The notes under the pieces are model-generated. The model saw only the letters and a list, made by a program, of their open reading frames with translations. It was not told the DNA's origin and ran no database searches. A stretch of DNA of 60,527 nucleotides. Source: Aquidulcibacter paucihalophilus (GTDB taxonomy: Bacteria; Pseudomonadota; Alphaproteobacteria; Caulobacterales; Aquidulcibacteraceae). Made by a program: the position numbers and the translations under genes. The stretch spans positions 1 through 60,527 of the forward strand of contig NZ_NCSQ01000022.1 of the NCBI RefSeq assembly GCF_002105465.1, written 5' to 3'. Each line of letters opens with the position of its first letter. Within the stretch, counting starts at the first letter, position 1. Positions 15,190 to 23,904 of this stretch are shown here, in pieces.

Positions 15190-16175
15190 CCGTAACGCTA
15201 TTGGATAGACGTGCACTGGTAGAAGAAGCTTCGCAGGAGCCTGATCCTGTTCACACGGGTGAAGTCACCAAAGAGACGCAGGTCATTGCCATTTATGGCA
15301 AGGGCGGCAGCGGCAAAAGCTTCGCTCTCTCCAACCTTAGCTATATGATGGCGCAACAGGGCAAGCGCGTCCTTTTGATTGGCTGCGACCCAAAATCTGA
15401 CACCACTTCACTGCTCTTTGGTGGTAAATCCTGCCCGACCATTATTGAGACCTCGGCCAAGAAGAAGCTCGCTGGTGAAGAAGTTCGTATCGAGGATGTA
15501 TGTTTTGTTCGCGATGGCGTCTTCGCCATGGAGTTGGGCGGGCCTGAGGTTGGGCGCGGCTGTGGCGGTCGCGGCATTATTCACGGGTTTGAGCTTCTAG
15601 AAAAACTTGGCTTCCATGATTGGGGCTTTGATTATGTTCTCCTCGACTTCCTGGGAGATGTGGTCTGCGGTGGCTTTGGTCTCCCGATAGCCCGCGACAT
15701 GTGCCAAAAGGTGATTGTTGTTGGCTCCAACGATCTACAATCTCTCTATGTGGCCAACAATGTCTGTTCGGCTGTGGAATATTTCCGCAAATTAGGCGGC
15801 AATGTCGGTGTGGCCGGCATGCTGATCAATAAGGATGACGGCACCGGCGAAGCCCAAGCCTTTGCAAAGGCCGTTGGGATTCCTGTCTTGTCAGCTATTC
15901 CAGCGGATGAAGATATTCGTCGGAAGTCGGCCAATTATCAGATCATTGGCACACCAGGTGACACCTGGGGCCCCTTGTTTGAAGAGCTTGCCTCCAACGT
16001 AGCTTCGGCCCCACCCGTTCGTCCAACACCCCTAAGCCAAGATGGCCTCCTCGGCCTGTTTGCACCTGACCAGACGGGTGGCGACTTCGTTCTGCGCCCG
16101 GCGACCCAAGCCGACATGCGCGGCGGCGTGTTTGCTGAAAAGCCAACGCTGGAGGTGGTCTATGACACGGTGTAA
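15186..16175 (+). CDS. bchX: BchX, chlorophyllide reductase iron protein
   Basis: A 329-residue NifH-like ATPase that passes electrons to BchYZ for reduction of ring B of chlorophyllide. The P-loop is YGKGGSGKS (residues 37-45); GCDPKSDTT follows; the two [4Fe-4S] ligands shared with NifH and BchL are Cys126 (GRGCGGRG) and Cys161 (VVCGGF). The long N-terminal extension before the P-loop and a C-terminal tail of about 50 residues separate BchX from BchL. It overlaps bchC by four bases and precedes bchY by six. Confidence 0.97.
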   Translation: MTVTLLDRRALVEEASQEPDPVHTGEVTKETQVIAIYGKGGSGKSFALSNLSYMMAQQGKRVLLIGCDPKSDTTSLLFGGKSCPTIIETSAKKKLAGEEVRIEDVCFVRDGVFAMELGGPEVGRGCGGRGIIHGFELLEKLGFHDWGFDYVLLDFLGDVVCGGFGLPIARDMCQKVIVVGSNDLQSLYVANNVCSAVEYFRKLGGNVGVAGMLINKDDGTGEAQAFAKAVGIPVLSAIPADEDIRRKSANYQIIGTPGDTWGPLFEELASNVASAPPVRPTPLSQDGLLGLFAPDQTGGDFVLRPATQADMRGGVFAEKPTLEVVYDTV

Positions 16176-16181
16176 CCAGCG

Positions 16182-17717
16182 ATGACCGACTATCAAGCTC
16201 CCTTCCGACCGCTGCTGGATGATGGACCTGCTTCCCAAGATCAAGCAGGGCGAGGATGCCATGCGGGTGCAGAAACCATGGCTGCGGCTGCCAAGGCAGC
16301 AGGAAAGTCTGATATTCTCGACCTCTACGCAGTCGATTATCCAAAAGGTCCACACGACCAACCCCAAAGCATGTGCCCCGCATTCGGCTCTCTGCGCGTG
16401 GGCTTGCGGATGCGGCGCACGGCAACCGTTTTGTCTGGCTCGGCATGCTGCGTCTATGGTCTGACTTTCACGTCCCATTTCTATGGTGCGCGCCGTAGTG
16501 TCGGCTATGTGCCATTCAGTTCTGAGACCTTGGTCACCGGCAAGCTATTTGAAGATATCCGCGATGCGGTATTCGAGCTCGCGGACCCCCTCCATTACGA
16601 CACAATTGTCGTGACAAATTTGTGTGTGCCAACTGCGTCGGGCGTGCCGCTTCAGCTTTTGCCAAAAGAGATTAATGGCGTGCGCATCATCGGGATTGAT
16701 GTGCCAGGTTTTGGCATCCCAACCCATGCGGAGGCAAAAGACGTCTTGGCAGGCGCGATGTTGCGCTACGCCAGAACCGAGGCAGAAGCTGGCCCCGTTC
16801 AAGCTCCGCAGAACCTGTCCAAGGATCGGCCTACCATCACGCTTCTGGGCGAGATGTTCCCCGCCGATCCTGTCGGCATCGGCATGATGCTCGAGCCTTT
16901 GGGCTTAGCTGCTGGGCCCGTTGTGCCGACGCGAGAGTGGCGAGAACTTTACGCGGCACTTGATTGCGCGGCTGTTGCCGCTATCCACCCCTTCTATACC
17001 GCGAGCATCCGCGAGTTTCAGACGGCTGGTCGTAAAGTCGTCGGGTCCGCGCCGGTGGGTCGGGACGGTACGGCCGCATGGCTCGACGCGATTGGGGACG
17101 CTTGCGGTATTGCCCAAGCAAAAGTCGACTTTGCGAAAAATCGCTTCTTGCCCGCCATCAAGGCTGCCTTGCTAACCGCACCTATCAAAGGCCGCCTAAC
17201 TGTATCGGGCTATGAAGGGTCGGAGCTTTTGGTTGCGCGCTTACTGATCGAAAGCGGGGCGGAAGTGGCCTATGTCGGCACGGCTTGTCCGCGCACACCT
17301 TGGTCGGAGCCCGATCGGGAATGGCTCGAGAGCAAAGGTGTTCTGGTTCAATATCGGGCATCCTTAGAGCAAGACATTGCCGCCGTTGACGCGATCAGGC
17401 CAGACCTTGCCATCGGGACTACACCTGTGGTGCAGCATGCCAAGCAATTGTCTATTCCCGCGCTGTATTTCACCAATCTGATTTCAGCTCGGCCCTTGAT
17501 GGGCCCCGCCGGTGCGGGATCGCTTGCGACTGTCATCAACGCCGCATTAGCCAATCGCGCGCGGTTTGAGAAAATGACCGCATTCTTTGAAGGTGTTGGT
17601 GCCCACGACACAGCGGGGGTCTGGGAGGACACACCGGTCGATCGGCCAGAATTCAAAGCCAAATATGCCAAAGCCTTAGCCGCTTCACGTGCAGCAGAGG
17701 AGGCCGTGGGAACATGA
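16182..17717 (+). CDS. bchY: BchY, chlorophyllide reductase subunit Y
   Basis: A 511-residue subunit of the nitrogenase-like catalytic component of chlorophyllide reductase. Candidate cluster-ligand cysteines lie in SMCPAF (Cys65) and SGSACCVYG (Cys89/90); the later [22 protein letters not shown] region matches BchY. With BchZ it forms the heterotetramer that binds the pigment. The ATG has only a poor ribosome site, so its translation may rely on bchX just upstream; its stop overlaps the bchZ start. Confidence 0.96.
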   Translation: MTDYQAPFRPLLDDGPASQDQAGRGCHAGAETMAAAAKAAGKSDILDLYAVDYPKGPHDQPQSMCPAFGSLRVGLRMRRTATVLSGSACCVYGLTFTSHFYGARRSVGYVPFSSETLVTGKLFEDIRDAVFELADPLHYDTIVVTNLCVPTASGVPLQLLPKEINGVRIIGIDVPGFGIPTHAEAKDVLAGAMLRYARTEAEAGPVQAPQNLSKDRPTITLLGEMFPADPVGIGMMLEPLGLAAGPVVPTREWRELYAALDCAAVAAIHPFYTASIREFQTAGRKVVGSAPVGRDGTAAWLDAIGDACGIAQAKVDFAKNRFLPAIKAALLTAPIKGRLTVSGYEGSELLVARLLIESGAEVAYVGTACPRTPWSEPDREWLESKGVLVQYRASLEQDIAAVDAIRPDLAIGTTPVVQHAKQLSIPALYFTNLISARPLMGPAGAGSLATVINAALANRARFEKMTAFFEGVGAHDTAGVWEDTPVDRPEFKAKYAKALAASRAAEEAVGT

Positions 17718-19153
17718 CCTTAGTGCTCGATCACGACCGCGCTGGTGGTTATTGGGGGGCTGTCTATGCCTTCACCGCAATCAAGGGCTTACAAGTCATT
17801 ATTGATGGACCGGTCGGGTGTGAAAACCTGCCTGTAACGTCGGTCCTGCATTATACTGACGCCCTTCCTCCCCACGAATTGCCTATCGTTGTGACCGGGC
17901 TTGGCGAAGAGGAATTAGGCCAAACGGGTACTGAAGCCGCGATGAAGCGGGCTTGGAAAGCACTCGACCCGCATTTGCCCGCCGTTGTGGTGACGGGCTC
18001 TATCGCCGAAATGATTGGCGGCGGGGTGACGCCAGAAGGAACCAATATCCAACGCTTCCTGCCGCGCACCATCGATGAAGATCAATGGCAAAGTGCAGAC
18101 CGGGCGCTGACTTGGCTCTGGACGAATTTTGGCACCAAGAAAGTACCAAAACTTAAGCCCCGCAAAGAAGGGGCAAAGCCGAAGGTCAATATCATTGGCC
18201 CCGCTTATGGCATGTTCAATCTGCCATCTGACTTGGCAGAAATCCGCCGCCTGATCGAAGGTATTGGTGCTGAGGTCGGCATGGTCTTTCCGCTCGGATC
18301 GCACCTAGCAGACGTGAAGCGATTGGCTGAGGCCGAAGTCAACATTTGCATGTATCGCGAATTTGGCCGCAATCTTTGCGAAGTCTTGGAGCGGCCTTAC
18401 CTGCAGGCCCCCATCGGCCTTGAATCCACCACGTTATTCTTGCGCAAACTGGGTGAACTGACCGGCCTGGATCCAGAGCCTTTCATTGCCAAGGAAAAGC
18501 ATACCACCATCAAACCGATCTGGGACTTGTGGCGCTCGGTCACGCAAGATTTCTTTGGCACAGCCAGCTTTGCCATCGTGGCCAATGAGACCTATGCTCG
18601 CGGCGTCCGTAATTTTCTTGAAACAGATATGGGCCTGCCCTGCACCTTCTCTTTCGGCCGTCGAGCAGGTGTGAAACCCGATAATCAAGCAGTTTTAGAG
18701 GCCCTCAAGACCAGTCCGCCGCTGATCCTTTTCGGCAGTGTGAATGAGCGGATGTATATGGCGGAGCTTGGCTCTCGCGCCTGCTTCATTCCAGCCAGTT
18801 TCCCCGGGGCGATCATCCGGCGGCATCTTGGGACGCCGTTCATGGGCTATTCCGGCGCCACCTATCTGATCCAAGAAGTCTGCAACGCCTTATTTGATGC
18901 CTTGTTCCATATTCTGCCGTTGGCTGGGCAAATGGATAAGGTCGAGGCCACACCGGCGCGTCGGCATGTCGAATTGGCTTGGGATGATGATGCCAAAGCG
19001 GCACTTGATGCCATTGTCGACAAACAACCTGTTCTGGTTCGCATTTCTGCCGCAAAGCGCCTGCGCGATAGTGCCGAACGTGCTGCGCGCCTAGCTGGCG
19101 AAACCACCGTAATTCTGGAGCGCGTGAAGCGCACCCAGCAAGAAATGGCGTGA
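17714..19153 (+). CDS. bchZ: BchZ, chlorophyllide reductase subunit Z
   Basis: A 479-residue partner of BchY. The N-terminal [29 protein letters not shown] segment is highly typical, with Cys36 a likely [4Fe-4S] ligand, and [13 protein letters not shown] follows. The C-terminal part contains the [26 protein letters not shown] block also seen in other BchZ proteins. The start overlaps the bchY stop by four bases. Eleven bases after the stop an unknown 59-residue frame begins that leads into pufB. Confidence 0.97.
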   Translation: MTLVLDHDRAGGYWGAVYAFTAIKGLQVIIDGPVGCENLPVTSVLHYTDALPPHELPIVVTGLGEEELGQTGTEAAMKRAWKALDPHLPAVVVTGSIAEMIGGGVTPEGTNIQRFLPRTIDEDQWQSADRALTWLWTNFGTKKVPKLKPRKEGAKPKVNIIGPAYGMFNLPSDLAEIRRLIEGIGAEVGMVFPLGSHLADVKRLAEAEVNICMYREFGRNLCEVLERPYLQAPIGLESTTLFLRKLGELTGLDPEPFIAKEKHTTIKPIWDLWRSVTQDFFGTASFAIVANETYARGVRNFLETDMGLPCTFSFGRRAGVKPDNQAVLEALKTSPPLILFGSVNERMYMAELGSRACFIPASFPGAIIRRHLGTPFMGYSGATYLIQEVCNALFDALFHILPLAGQMDKVEATPARRHVELAWDDDAKAALDAIVDKQPVLVRISAAKRLRDSAERAARLAGETTVILERVKRTQQEMA

Positions 19154-19163
19154 GGGAGCGATC

Positions 19164-19343
19164 ATGATGTCCTTCGTCCCCACGATCCACCCCATCTCCT
19201 CCCGGGCTGCTGCCCGCGGATCGACCCCTTTGGCGCAAATGATGTGCGCCTTCCCAGCCGCCGCGACGGGCTCCGCCGCGACCGGTCCAGCTGTGGGGAT
19301 TACCACAGCAATAGCCGTCCCAATCAAAATGGAGGGTAATTAA
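19164..19343 (+). CDS. 59-residue ORF between bchZ and pufB
   Basis: This short frame starts [20 protein letters not shown] and ends PTKM-like (AVPIKMEGN). GAGGGAG precedes its ATG at a good distance, and its TAA overlaps the pufB ATG as TAATG, the layout of a coupled leader. It stands where pufQ lies in Rhodobacter, but the sequence does not match PufQ: it is shorter, Ala/Pro/Thr-rich and lacks a convincing membrane helix (only [10 protein letters not shown] is mildly hydrophobic). It may be a real small protein, a leader peptide that sets pufB translation, or a chance frame through the puf 5' region. Confidence 0.4.
   Translation: MMSFVPTIHPISSRAAARGSTPLAQMMCAFPAAATGSAATGPAVGITTAIAVPIKMEGN
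19290..19309 (+). promoter_or_regulatory. Hairpin upstream of pufB
   Basis: GCTGTGG and CCACAGC form a 7-bp stem with a 6-base loop, 33 bases before the pufB start. In Rhodobacter such 5' structures affect puf mRNA processing and stability; here that role is inferred. The hairpin is inside the 59-residue ORF. Confidence 0.45.
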
Positions 19344-19570
19344 TGGCTAGAGACCCAAGTACAGACACATTGACCGGTCTGACAGCACAAGAGGCGAAGG
19401 AATTCCATCGCCTGTTTATGCTGGGCTTCATCGGTTTCACTGTGATCGCGATCGTCGCACACTTCCTAGTTTGGTCGTGGCGTCCATGGTTCCCTGGGGT
19501 TGGCGGTTACGCCGAACTCCAAGGCGCGGTGGAGCATGCAGCCCAACTGGCACAGACCTTTTTCGGTTAA
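19343..19570 (+). CDS. pufB: PufB, light-harvesting 1 beta subunit
   Basis: A 75-residue LH1 beta polypeptide. The block [43 protein letters not shown] is the family signature: conserved His22 at the membrane surface, one membrane helix, His40 as axial ligand to bacteriochlorophyll, and the WRPW end. The extra C-terminal tail ([24 protein letters not shown]) is about 20 residues longer than in many purple bacteria and probably periplasmic. The ribosome site is GGAGGGT. It is translationally linked to the preceding small ORF and followed by pufA after 12 bases. Confidence 0.97.
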   Translation: MARDPSTDTLTGLTAQEAKEFHRLFMLGFIGFTVIAIVAHFLVWSWRPWFPGVGGYAELQGAVEHAAQLAQTFFG

Positions 19571-19582
19571 GGGAGATAACTC

Positions 19583-19768
19583 ATGTATCGGATTTGGCTT
19601 CTGTTTGATCCCCGCCGTGTCCTGGTGGCCCTCACGGTCTTCCTGTTCACGCTGGCGATCTTCATCCACTTCATCTTGCTCAGCACTGACCGGTTCAACT
19701 GGATCGAAGGCCCAAAAGCCCCAGCTCCAGCCGCAGCTCTGCAACATGATGGCTCAGCAAATACCTGA
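19583..19768 (+). CDS. pufA: PufA, light-harvesting 1 alpha subunit
   Basis: A 61-residue LH1 alpha polypeptide: [40 protein letters not shown]. The W-L-x-F-D-P-R-R start, single membrane helix and His29 as bacteriochlorophyll ligand are conserved; the Pro/Ala-rich tail is typical. AAGGGAGA gives a strong ribosome site. Two RNA hairpins separate it from pufL, a layout that allows more antenna than reaction-centre protein to be made. Confidence 0.97.
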   Translation: MYRIWLLFDPRRVLVALTVFLFTLAIFIHFILLSTDRFNWIEGPKAPAPAAALQHDGSANT

Positions 19769-19783
19769 GCATAACCAACAGCG

Positions 19784-19809
19784 CGTGTCTGAAAATCCTT
19801 TCGGACACG
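19784..19809 (+). promoter_or_regulatory. pufA-pufL intercistronic hairpin 1
   Basis: GTGTCTGAAA and TTTCGGACAC pair around a 4-base ATCC loop (one G-U); flanking C and G add a base pair. Large hairpins after pufA in other purple bacteria protect the pufBA segment from 3'-5' decay and raise the antenna to reaction-centre ratio. It is not followed by a T-run, so transcription should read through to pufL. Confidence 0.7.
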
Positions 19810-19817
19810 TCCGTGGT

Positions 19818-19855
19818 GGCAGACGTGCAAGGCCCCCCTGCTTTGTTCGTCTGCC
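19818..19855 (+). promoter_or_regulatory. pufA-pufL intercistronic hairpin 2
   Basis: GGCAGACG (19818-19825) pairs with CGTCTGCC (19848-19855) across a 22-base loop. It follows the first hairpin by nine bases and is the second part of the probable mRNA stabiliser. No U-tract follows. Confidence 0.6.
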
Positions 19856-19922
19856 CCGCATTTCATTCATCTCACGAATTCTTTGAAGCAGGCGCTTCTC
19901 AGAGCCAAGGAGGACGCGGATC

Positions 19923-20747
19923 ATGGCCTTGCTGAGTTTTGAACGCAAATACCGTGTTCGGGGTGGGACGCTGATTGGCGGCGACCTCTTCGACTTTTGG
20001 GTGGGGCCCTTTTACGTGGGCTTCTTTGGAGTAACCGCAATCTTTTTCGCTGTGCTGGGCACGGCATTGATTGCCTATGGCGCGTCCTTGGGGCCGACAT
20101 GGAACCCGTGGCTGATTGACATCCAGCCGCCGGCTGAATCGTATGGCCTTAGCTTGGCCCCCTTGAAAGAAGGTGGGATCTGGCAAGTCGTGACCATGTG
20201 CGCCATCGGCGCATTCTCATCCTGGGCGCTGCGTGAGGTCGAGATTTCGCGCAAGCTTGGCATTGGCCTGCACGTGCCCTTTGCCTTTGGGATGGCGATC
20301 TTTGCTTATGTGACCTTGGTCGTCATTCGCCCAGTTTTGATGGGTGCTTGGTACCATGGTTTCCCTTATGGGATTTTCACGCATTTGGATTGGGTGTCCA
20401 ACACCGGCTACAAATACATCAACTTCCACTATAATCCGGCGCACATGGTGGCTGTCAGCTTCTTCTTTGTGAACACCTTCGCATTGGCGTTGCACGGCTC
20501 TCTCATCCTGTCTGCGACCAATCCCGGCAAGGGCGAGGTGGTTAAAACCCCGGAACATGAAGACACATTCTTCCGCGACGTCCTTGGCTATTCCATCGGT
20601 ACACTTGGGATCCACCGCTTAGGCCTTTTCTTGGCGCTATCGGCTGGCTTCTGGAGTGCGGTGTGTATCGTCATCAGTGGTCCAGTCTGGTCGCTCGGTT
20701 GGCCCGAGTGGTGGGACATGTGGCTTAAACTCCCAATCTGGGGCTAA
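19923..20747 (+). CDS. pufL: PufL, reaction-centre L subunit
   Basis: A 274-residue type II reaction-centre subunit with five membrane helices. Numbering is one higher than in Rhodobacter: His154 (FTHLDW; accessory bacteriochlorophyll), His174 (NPAHM; special pair), His191 (ALHGS) and His231 (GIHRLG), the last two binding the non-haem iron. AAGGAGG lies 10 bases before the ATG. It pairs with PufM 18 bases downstream. Confidence 0.98.
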   Translation: MALLSFERKYRVRGGTLIGGDLFDFWVGPFYVGFFGVTAIFFAVLGTALIAYGASLGPTWNPWLIDIQPPAESYGLSLAPLKEGGIWQVVTMCAIGAFSSWALREVEISRKLGIGLHVPFAFGMAIFAYVTLVVIRPVLMGAWYHGFPYGIFTHLDWVSNTGYKYINFHYNPAHMVAVSFFFVNTFALALHGSLILSATNPGKGEVVKTPEHEDTFFRDVLGYSIGTLGIHRLGLFLALSAGFWSAVCIVISGPVWSLGWPEWWDMWLKLPIWG

Positions 20748-20765
20748 TAGGCAGGAGCACGCACA

Positions 20766-21698
20766 ATGGCTGGCTATCAAAACATCTTTACTCAAGTCCA
20801 AGTACGCGGCCCCGTCGAGCTCGGGGTTCCGCTACCGAAAGGCAGCTTGGAACGCGATGGGGAAGGCTTTATTGGCATTTCTCGTCTCTTGGGCATCATT
20901 GGTAATGCGCAAATTGGGCCAATCTATCTGGGTTGGACCGGCATTGCTTCACTCTTCTTTGGCTTCCTCGCCTTTGAAATCATTGGTCTCAATATGTTTG
21001 CTTCGGTGAACTGGGATCCGATTGAGTTCATCCGGCGCCTGCCTTGGTTGACCCTTAATCCACCCCCACCCGAGCAAGGCTTCAACCTGTTTCCGCCACT
21101 GGACCAGGGCGGCTGGTGGGTCATGGCCGGGTTCTTCTTGACCACGTCCCTGATCCTCTGGTGGGTCCGTACCTACAACCGGGCGAAGGCACTGGGCTTG
21201 GGCACACATGTTGCTTGGGCTTTTGCTTCAGCAATCTGGCTCTTCCTCGTTCTGGGTTTCATTCGCCCAGCCTTGATGGGTAGCTGGAGTGAAGCGGTGC
21301 CATTTGGGATCTTTACCCATTTGGATTGGACTGGTGCCTTCTCCATCACGTATGGCAATTTGTTCTACAATCCGTTCCATTGCCTCTCGATCGTCTTCCT
21401 CTATGGGTCGGCTCTCTTATTCGCGATGCATGGTGCAACCATTCTTGCGGTCAGCCGATATGGCGGTGAGCGTGAGATCGAACAGATCACAGATCGGGGC
21501 ACGGCCTCAGAGCGGGCCGCCTTGTTCTGGCGTTGGACCATGGGCTTCAATGCTTCGATGGAATCGATCCACCGTTGGGCCTGGTGGTTTGCCGTTCTGA
21601 CAACACTTACCGGTGGCATTGGCATCTTGTTGACCGGAACTGTCGTCAGCGACTGGTATGGTTGGGCTGAAGTCCATAATTACGCTCCACCGCGTTAA
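20766..21698 (+). CDS. pufM: PufM, reaction-centre M subunit
   Basis: A 310-residue subunit, homologous to PufL, that holds quinone QA and half of the special pair. Ligands appear three positions above Rhodobacter numbering: His185 (FTHLDW), His205 (NPFHC), His222 (AMHGA), Glu237 and His269 (SIHRW), the last three with PufL binding iron; Trp255 corresponds to the QA-contact Trp252. The protein ends shortly after the last helix ([16 protein letters not shown]). No pufC follows, so the tetrahaem cytochrome subunit is absent from this operon and a soluble donor or a remote gene is implied. Confidence 0.98.
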   Translation: MAGYQNIFTQVQVRGPVELGVPLPKGSLERDGEGFIGISRLLGIIGNAQIGPIYLGWTGIASLFFGFLAFEIIGLNMFASVNWDPIEFIRRLPWLTLNPPPPEQGFNLFPPLDQGGWWVMAGFFLTTSLILWWVRTYNRAKALGLGTHVAWAFASAIWLFLVLGFIRPALMGSWSEAVPFGIFTHLDWTGAFSITYGNLFYNPFHCLSIVFLYGSALLFAMHGATILAVSRYGGEREIEQITDRGTASERAALFWRWTMGFNASMESIHRWAWWFAVLTTLTGGIGILLTGTVVSDWYGWAEVHNYAPPR

Positions 21699-21712
21699 GC
21701 TGACGCGTATCC

Positions 21713-21742
21713 TTGGGGCCAATGCACGTGCATTGGCCCCAA
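21713..21742. terminator. 30-base perfect palindrome after pufM
   Basis: Bases 21713-21742 are fully self-complementary: TTGGGGCCAATGCAC and its exact mirror complement. The sequence after it, AATTATCTTTGTTTT, is T-rich but interrupted. It is probably a transcript end or a 3' stabiliser for the puf mRNA, with some read-through into dxs. Confidence 0.75.
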
Positions 21743-21856
21743 TTATCTTTGTTTTCGAGAATATCCGACGACTTAGCCCCAGCCTCGCAACGCAGGCTCC
21801 GCTGGTTGCCCTCGCAACATCCAAATTGCCCCTCTTGCCTTAGAAGGAAGCAGGCC

Positions 21857-23782
21857 ATGCGCGAAACCCCGCTCTTGGATAGAATCCAAACTCCGGCAGA
21901 CATGCGGTTCTTGGAACGCGAGGAACTGACCCAATTGGCTGGAGAAGTTCGCGATACCATGATTGATGCAGTCTCGGTCACAGGCGGTCACTTGGGTGCG
22001 GGTCTGGGCGTAGTTGAGCTGACGGTTGCGCTTCATCATGTCTTTGATACCCCGAATGATATTCTGATCTGGGATGTTGGCCACCAAGCCTATCCCCACA
22101 AGATTCTGACAGGTCGTCGCGACCGCATCCGAACGCTGCGTCAAGCCAACGGCCTCTCGGGTTTCACCAAGCGCAGTGAAAGCGTATATGACCCCTTTGG
22201 CGCAGCCCATGCGGCAACCTCGATTTCTGCAGCGCTCGGCTTCTGTGTAGCGCGCGATCTCAAGGGTGAAAGTAATCATGTCATCGCCGTAATTGGCGAT
22301 GGCTCTATGACTGCCGGCATGGCCTATGAGGCGATGAATATCGCAGCATCTTCCACCAAGCGACTGATCGTCATCTTAAACGATAACGATATGTCGATTG
22401 CGCCACCGGTTGGCGCGATGAGCAATTATTTTGCGCGCTTGTTGTCGGGGCGCTCATTTCTATCGCTGCGTAAGGCGGCCAAGAAAATGATCGAAGTGTG
22501 GCCTTTACCTTTGGCAGATGCTGCCCGTAAGGCCGATGAATTTGCCCGTGGGATGGTTCAAGGCGGCACGTTCTTCGAAGAGCTAGGGTTTCATTACATC
22601 GGGGTCGTGGACGGTCATGATCTCGATACGCTGGTCCCAATCTTGCGCAATGCCAGCGAGATTGACCATAAGCCAGTGCTTGTTCATGTTCGCACCCAGA
22701 AGGGCAAGGGTTATGCTCCCGCGGAAAGCGCAGCCGACAAATATCATGGCGTTTCAAAATTCAACGTCATCACTGGCGAGCAGCAGAAAGCCCCGGCCGG
22801 TCCGCCCTCTTATACCAAAGTCTTCGGCGACTCCTTGGTCCATGAAGCGCGGAAGGATTCTCGCGTCGTAGCCATCACGGCCGCCATGCCGACGGGCACG
22901 GGACTGGATGTGTTTGAAGCCGCTTTCCCAGATCGCATGTTCGATGTTGGGATTGCGGAACAGCATGCCGTGACTTTTGCGGCCGGACTTGCTGCCGACG
23001 GCATGAAGCCATTTGCGGCAATCTATTCCACCTTCTTGCAGCGCGGTTATGATCAAGTCGTGCATGACGTGGCTATCCAGAAACTACCTGTACGTTTTGC
23101 TATTGATCGCGCCGGTCTCGTTGGTGCAGACGGGGCCACCCACGCAGGTTCGTTTGACATTGGTTTCCTGGGTGCCTTGCCGGGTTTTGTAATGATGGGG
23201 GCTGCAGACGAGGTGGAGCTGGCGCGGATGGTTGCAACTTGTGCAGCCTATGATGATGGGCCCAGCGGCGTACGCTATCCCCGTGGTGAAGCTTTAGGCC
23301 TTGCAATCCCTGCAGACCCTGCACCGCTTGAAATCGGCAAGGGCCGAATTGTTCGCGAGGGGACAAAGATCGCGCTCTTGTCGTTTGGGGCTCGATTGAG
23401 TGACACCTTGCGCGCCGCAGATCGTCTCAACGCCATGGGCTTGTCGACGACTGTGGCAGATGCCCGATTTGCCAAGCCAATTGACGAGGATCTGGTTCGC
23501 CGCTTAGCGCGTGAGCACGAGGTCTTGATTACCATTGAAGAAGGTGCGGTGGGTGGCTTTGGCGCGTTTGTTCTCCACTTCCTCGCCAAAGAAGGGGCGC
23601 TGGACAAAGGCTTGCGCATTCGAACGCTAACCTTGCCTGATCGTTTCCAGGATCAAGCAAGCCCGGCGGCGATGATCGCCGAAGCCGGTCTTGATAGTCA
23701 GGGCATTCAGGCTGCGGCCTTAGGGGCGCTTGGGCTCGACGAGGCGGCGTTGCATGCAGCATCGGGCTTAGTCCGTGCTTAA
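21857..23782 (+). CDS. dxs: 1-deoxy-D-xylulose-5-phosphate synthase
   Basis: A 641-residue thiamine-diphosphate enzyme that condenses pyruvate and glyceraldehyde 3-phosphate, the first step of the MEP isoprenoid pathway. Seen: [17 protein letters not shown], the ThDP/Mg motif [31 protein letters not shown] [18 protein letters not shown] with the catalytic Glu, and a transketolase C-domain. The ATG after GAAGGAAGCAGG is chosen; the open frame extends upstream through the palindrome but has no family sequence. The R. capsulatus puf operon is also followed by a dxs gene (ORF641), so this may be the pigment-dedicated copy. Confidence 0.95.
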   Translation: MRETPLLDRIQTPADMRFLEREELTQLAGEVRDTMIDAVSVTGGHLGAGLGVVELTVALHHVFDTPNDILIWDVGHQAYPHKILTGRRDRIRTLRQANGLSGFTKRSESVYDPFGAAHAATSISAALGFCVARDLKGESNHVIAVIGDGSMTAGMAYEAMNIAASSTKRLIVILNDNDMSIAPPVGAMSNYFARLLSGRSFLSLRKAAKKMIEVWPLPLADAARKADEFARGMVQGGTFFEELGFHYIGVVDGHDLDTLVPILRNASEIDHKPVLVHVRTQKGKGYAPAESAADKYHGVSKFNVITGEQQKAPAGPPSYTKVFGDSLVHEARKDSRVVAITAAMPTGTGLDVFEAAFPDRMFDVGIAEQHAVTFAAGLAADGMKPFAAIYSTFLQRGYDQVVHDVAIQKLPVRFAIDRAGLVGADGATHAGSFDIGFLGALPGFVMMGAADEVELARMVATCAAYDDGPSGVRYPRGEALGLAIPADPAPLEIGKGRIVREGTKIALLSFGARLSDTLRAADRLNAMGLSTTVADARFAKPIDEDLVRRLAREHEVLITIEEGAVGGFGAFVLHFLAKEGALDKGLRIRTLTLPDRFQDQASPAAMIAEAGLDSQGIQAAALGALGLDEAALHAASGLVRA

Positions 23783-23795
23783 GGTTCAGCTGACG

Positions 23796-23812
23796 TGCCG
23801 TTACCAACGGCA
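23796..23812. terminator. Short hairpin after dxs
   Basis: TGCCGTT and AACGGCA form a 7-bp stem with a 3-base loop, 13 bases after the dxs stop. It has no U-run (CAAATCGCTT follows), so it is a weak candidate for the end of the photosynthesis superoperon. Confidence 0.4.
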
Positions 23813-23904
23813 AATCGCTTGATTTTGATCCCCTATTTGGCCAAAGGCCTCGACGATCTGCCCAGCTTTCTATAGAGGCTTTAGCGAAAGCATGGGGAAT
23901 TTGC

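Noticed and set aside
18840..19327. Minus-strand frames opposite the bchZ end and puf leader
   Set aside because: Composition is Arg/Ala-rich, they follow the shadow of bchZ codons and show no start signals.
19164..19343. Naming the 59-residue ORF pufQ
   Set aside because: Position fits, but length, composition and lack of a membrane helix do not.
21713..21856. N-terminal extension of dxs
   Set aside because: It would be translated through the 30-base palindrome and has no DXS sequence; the ATG at 21857 has a good ribosome site.
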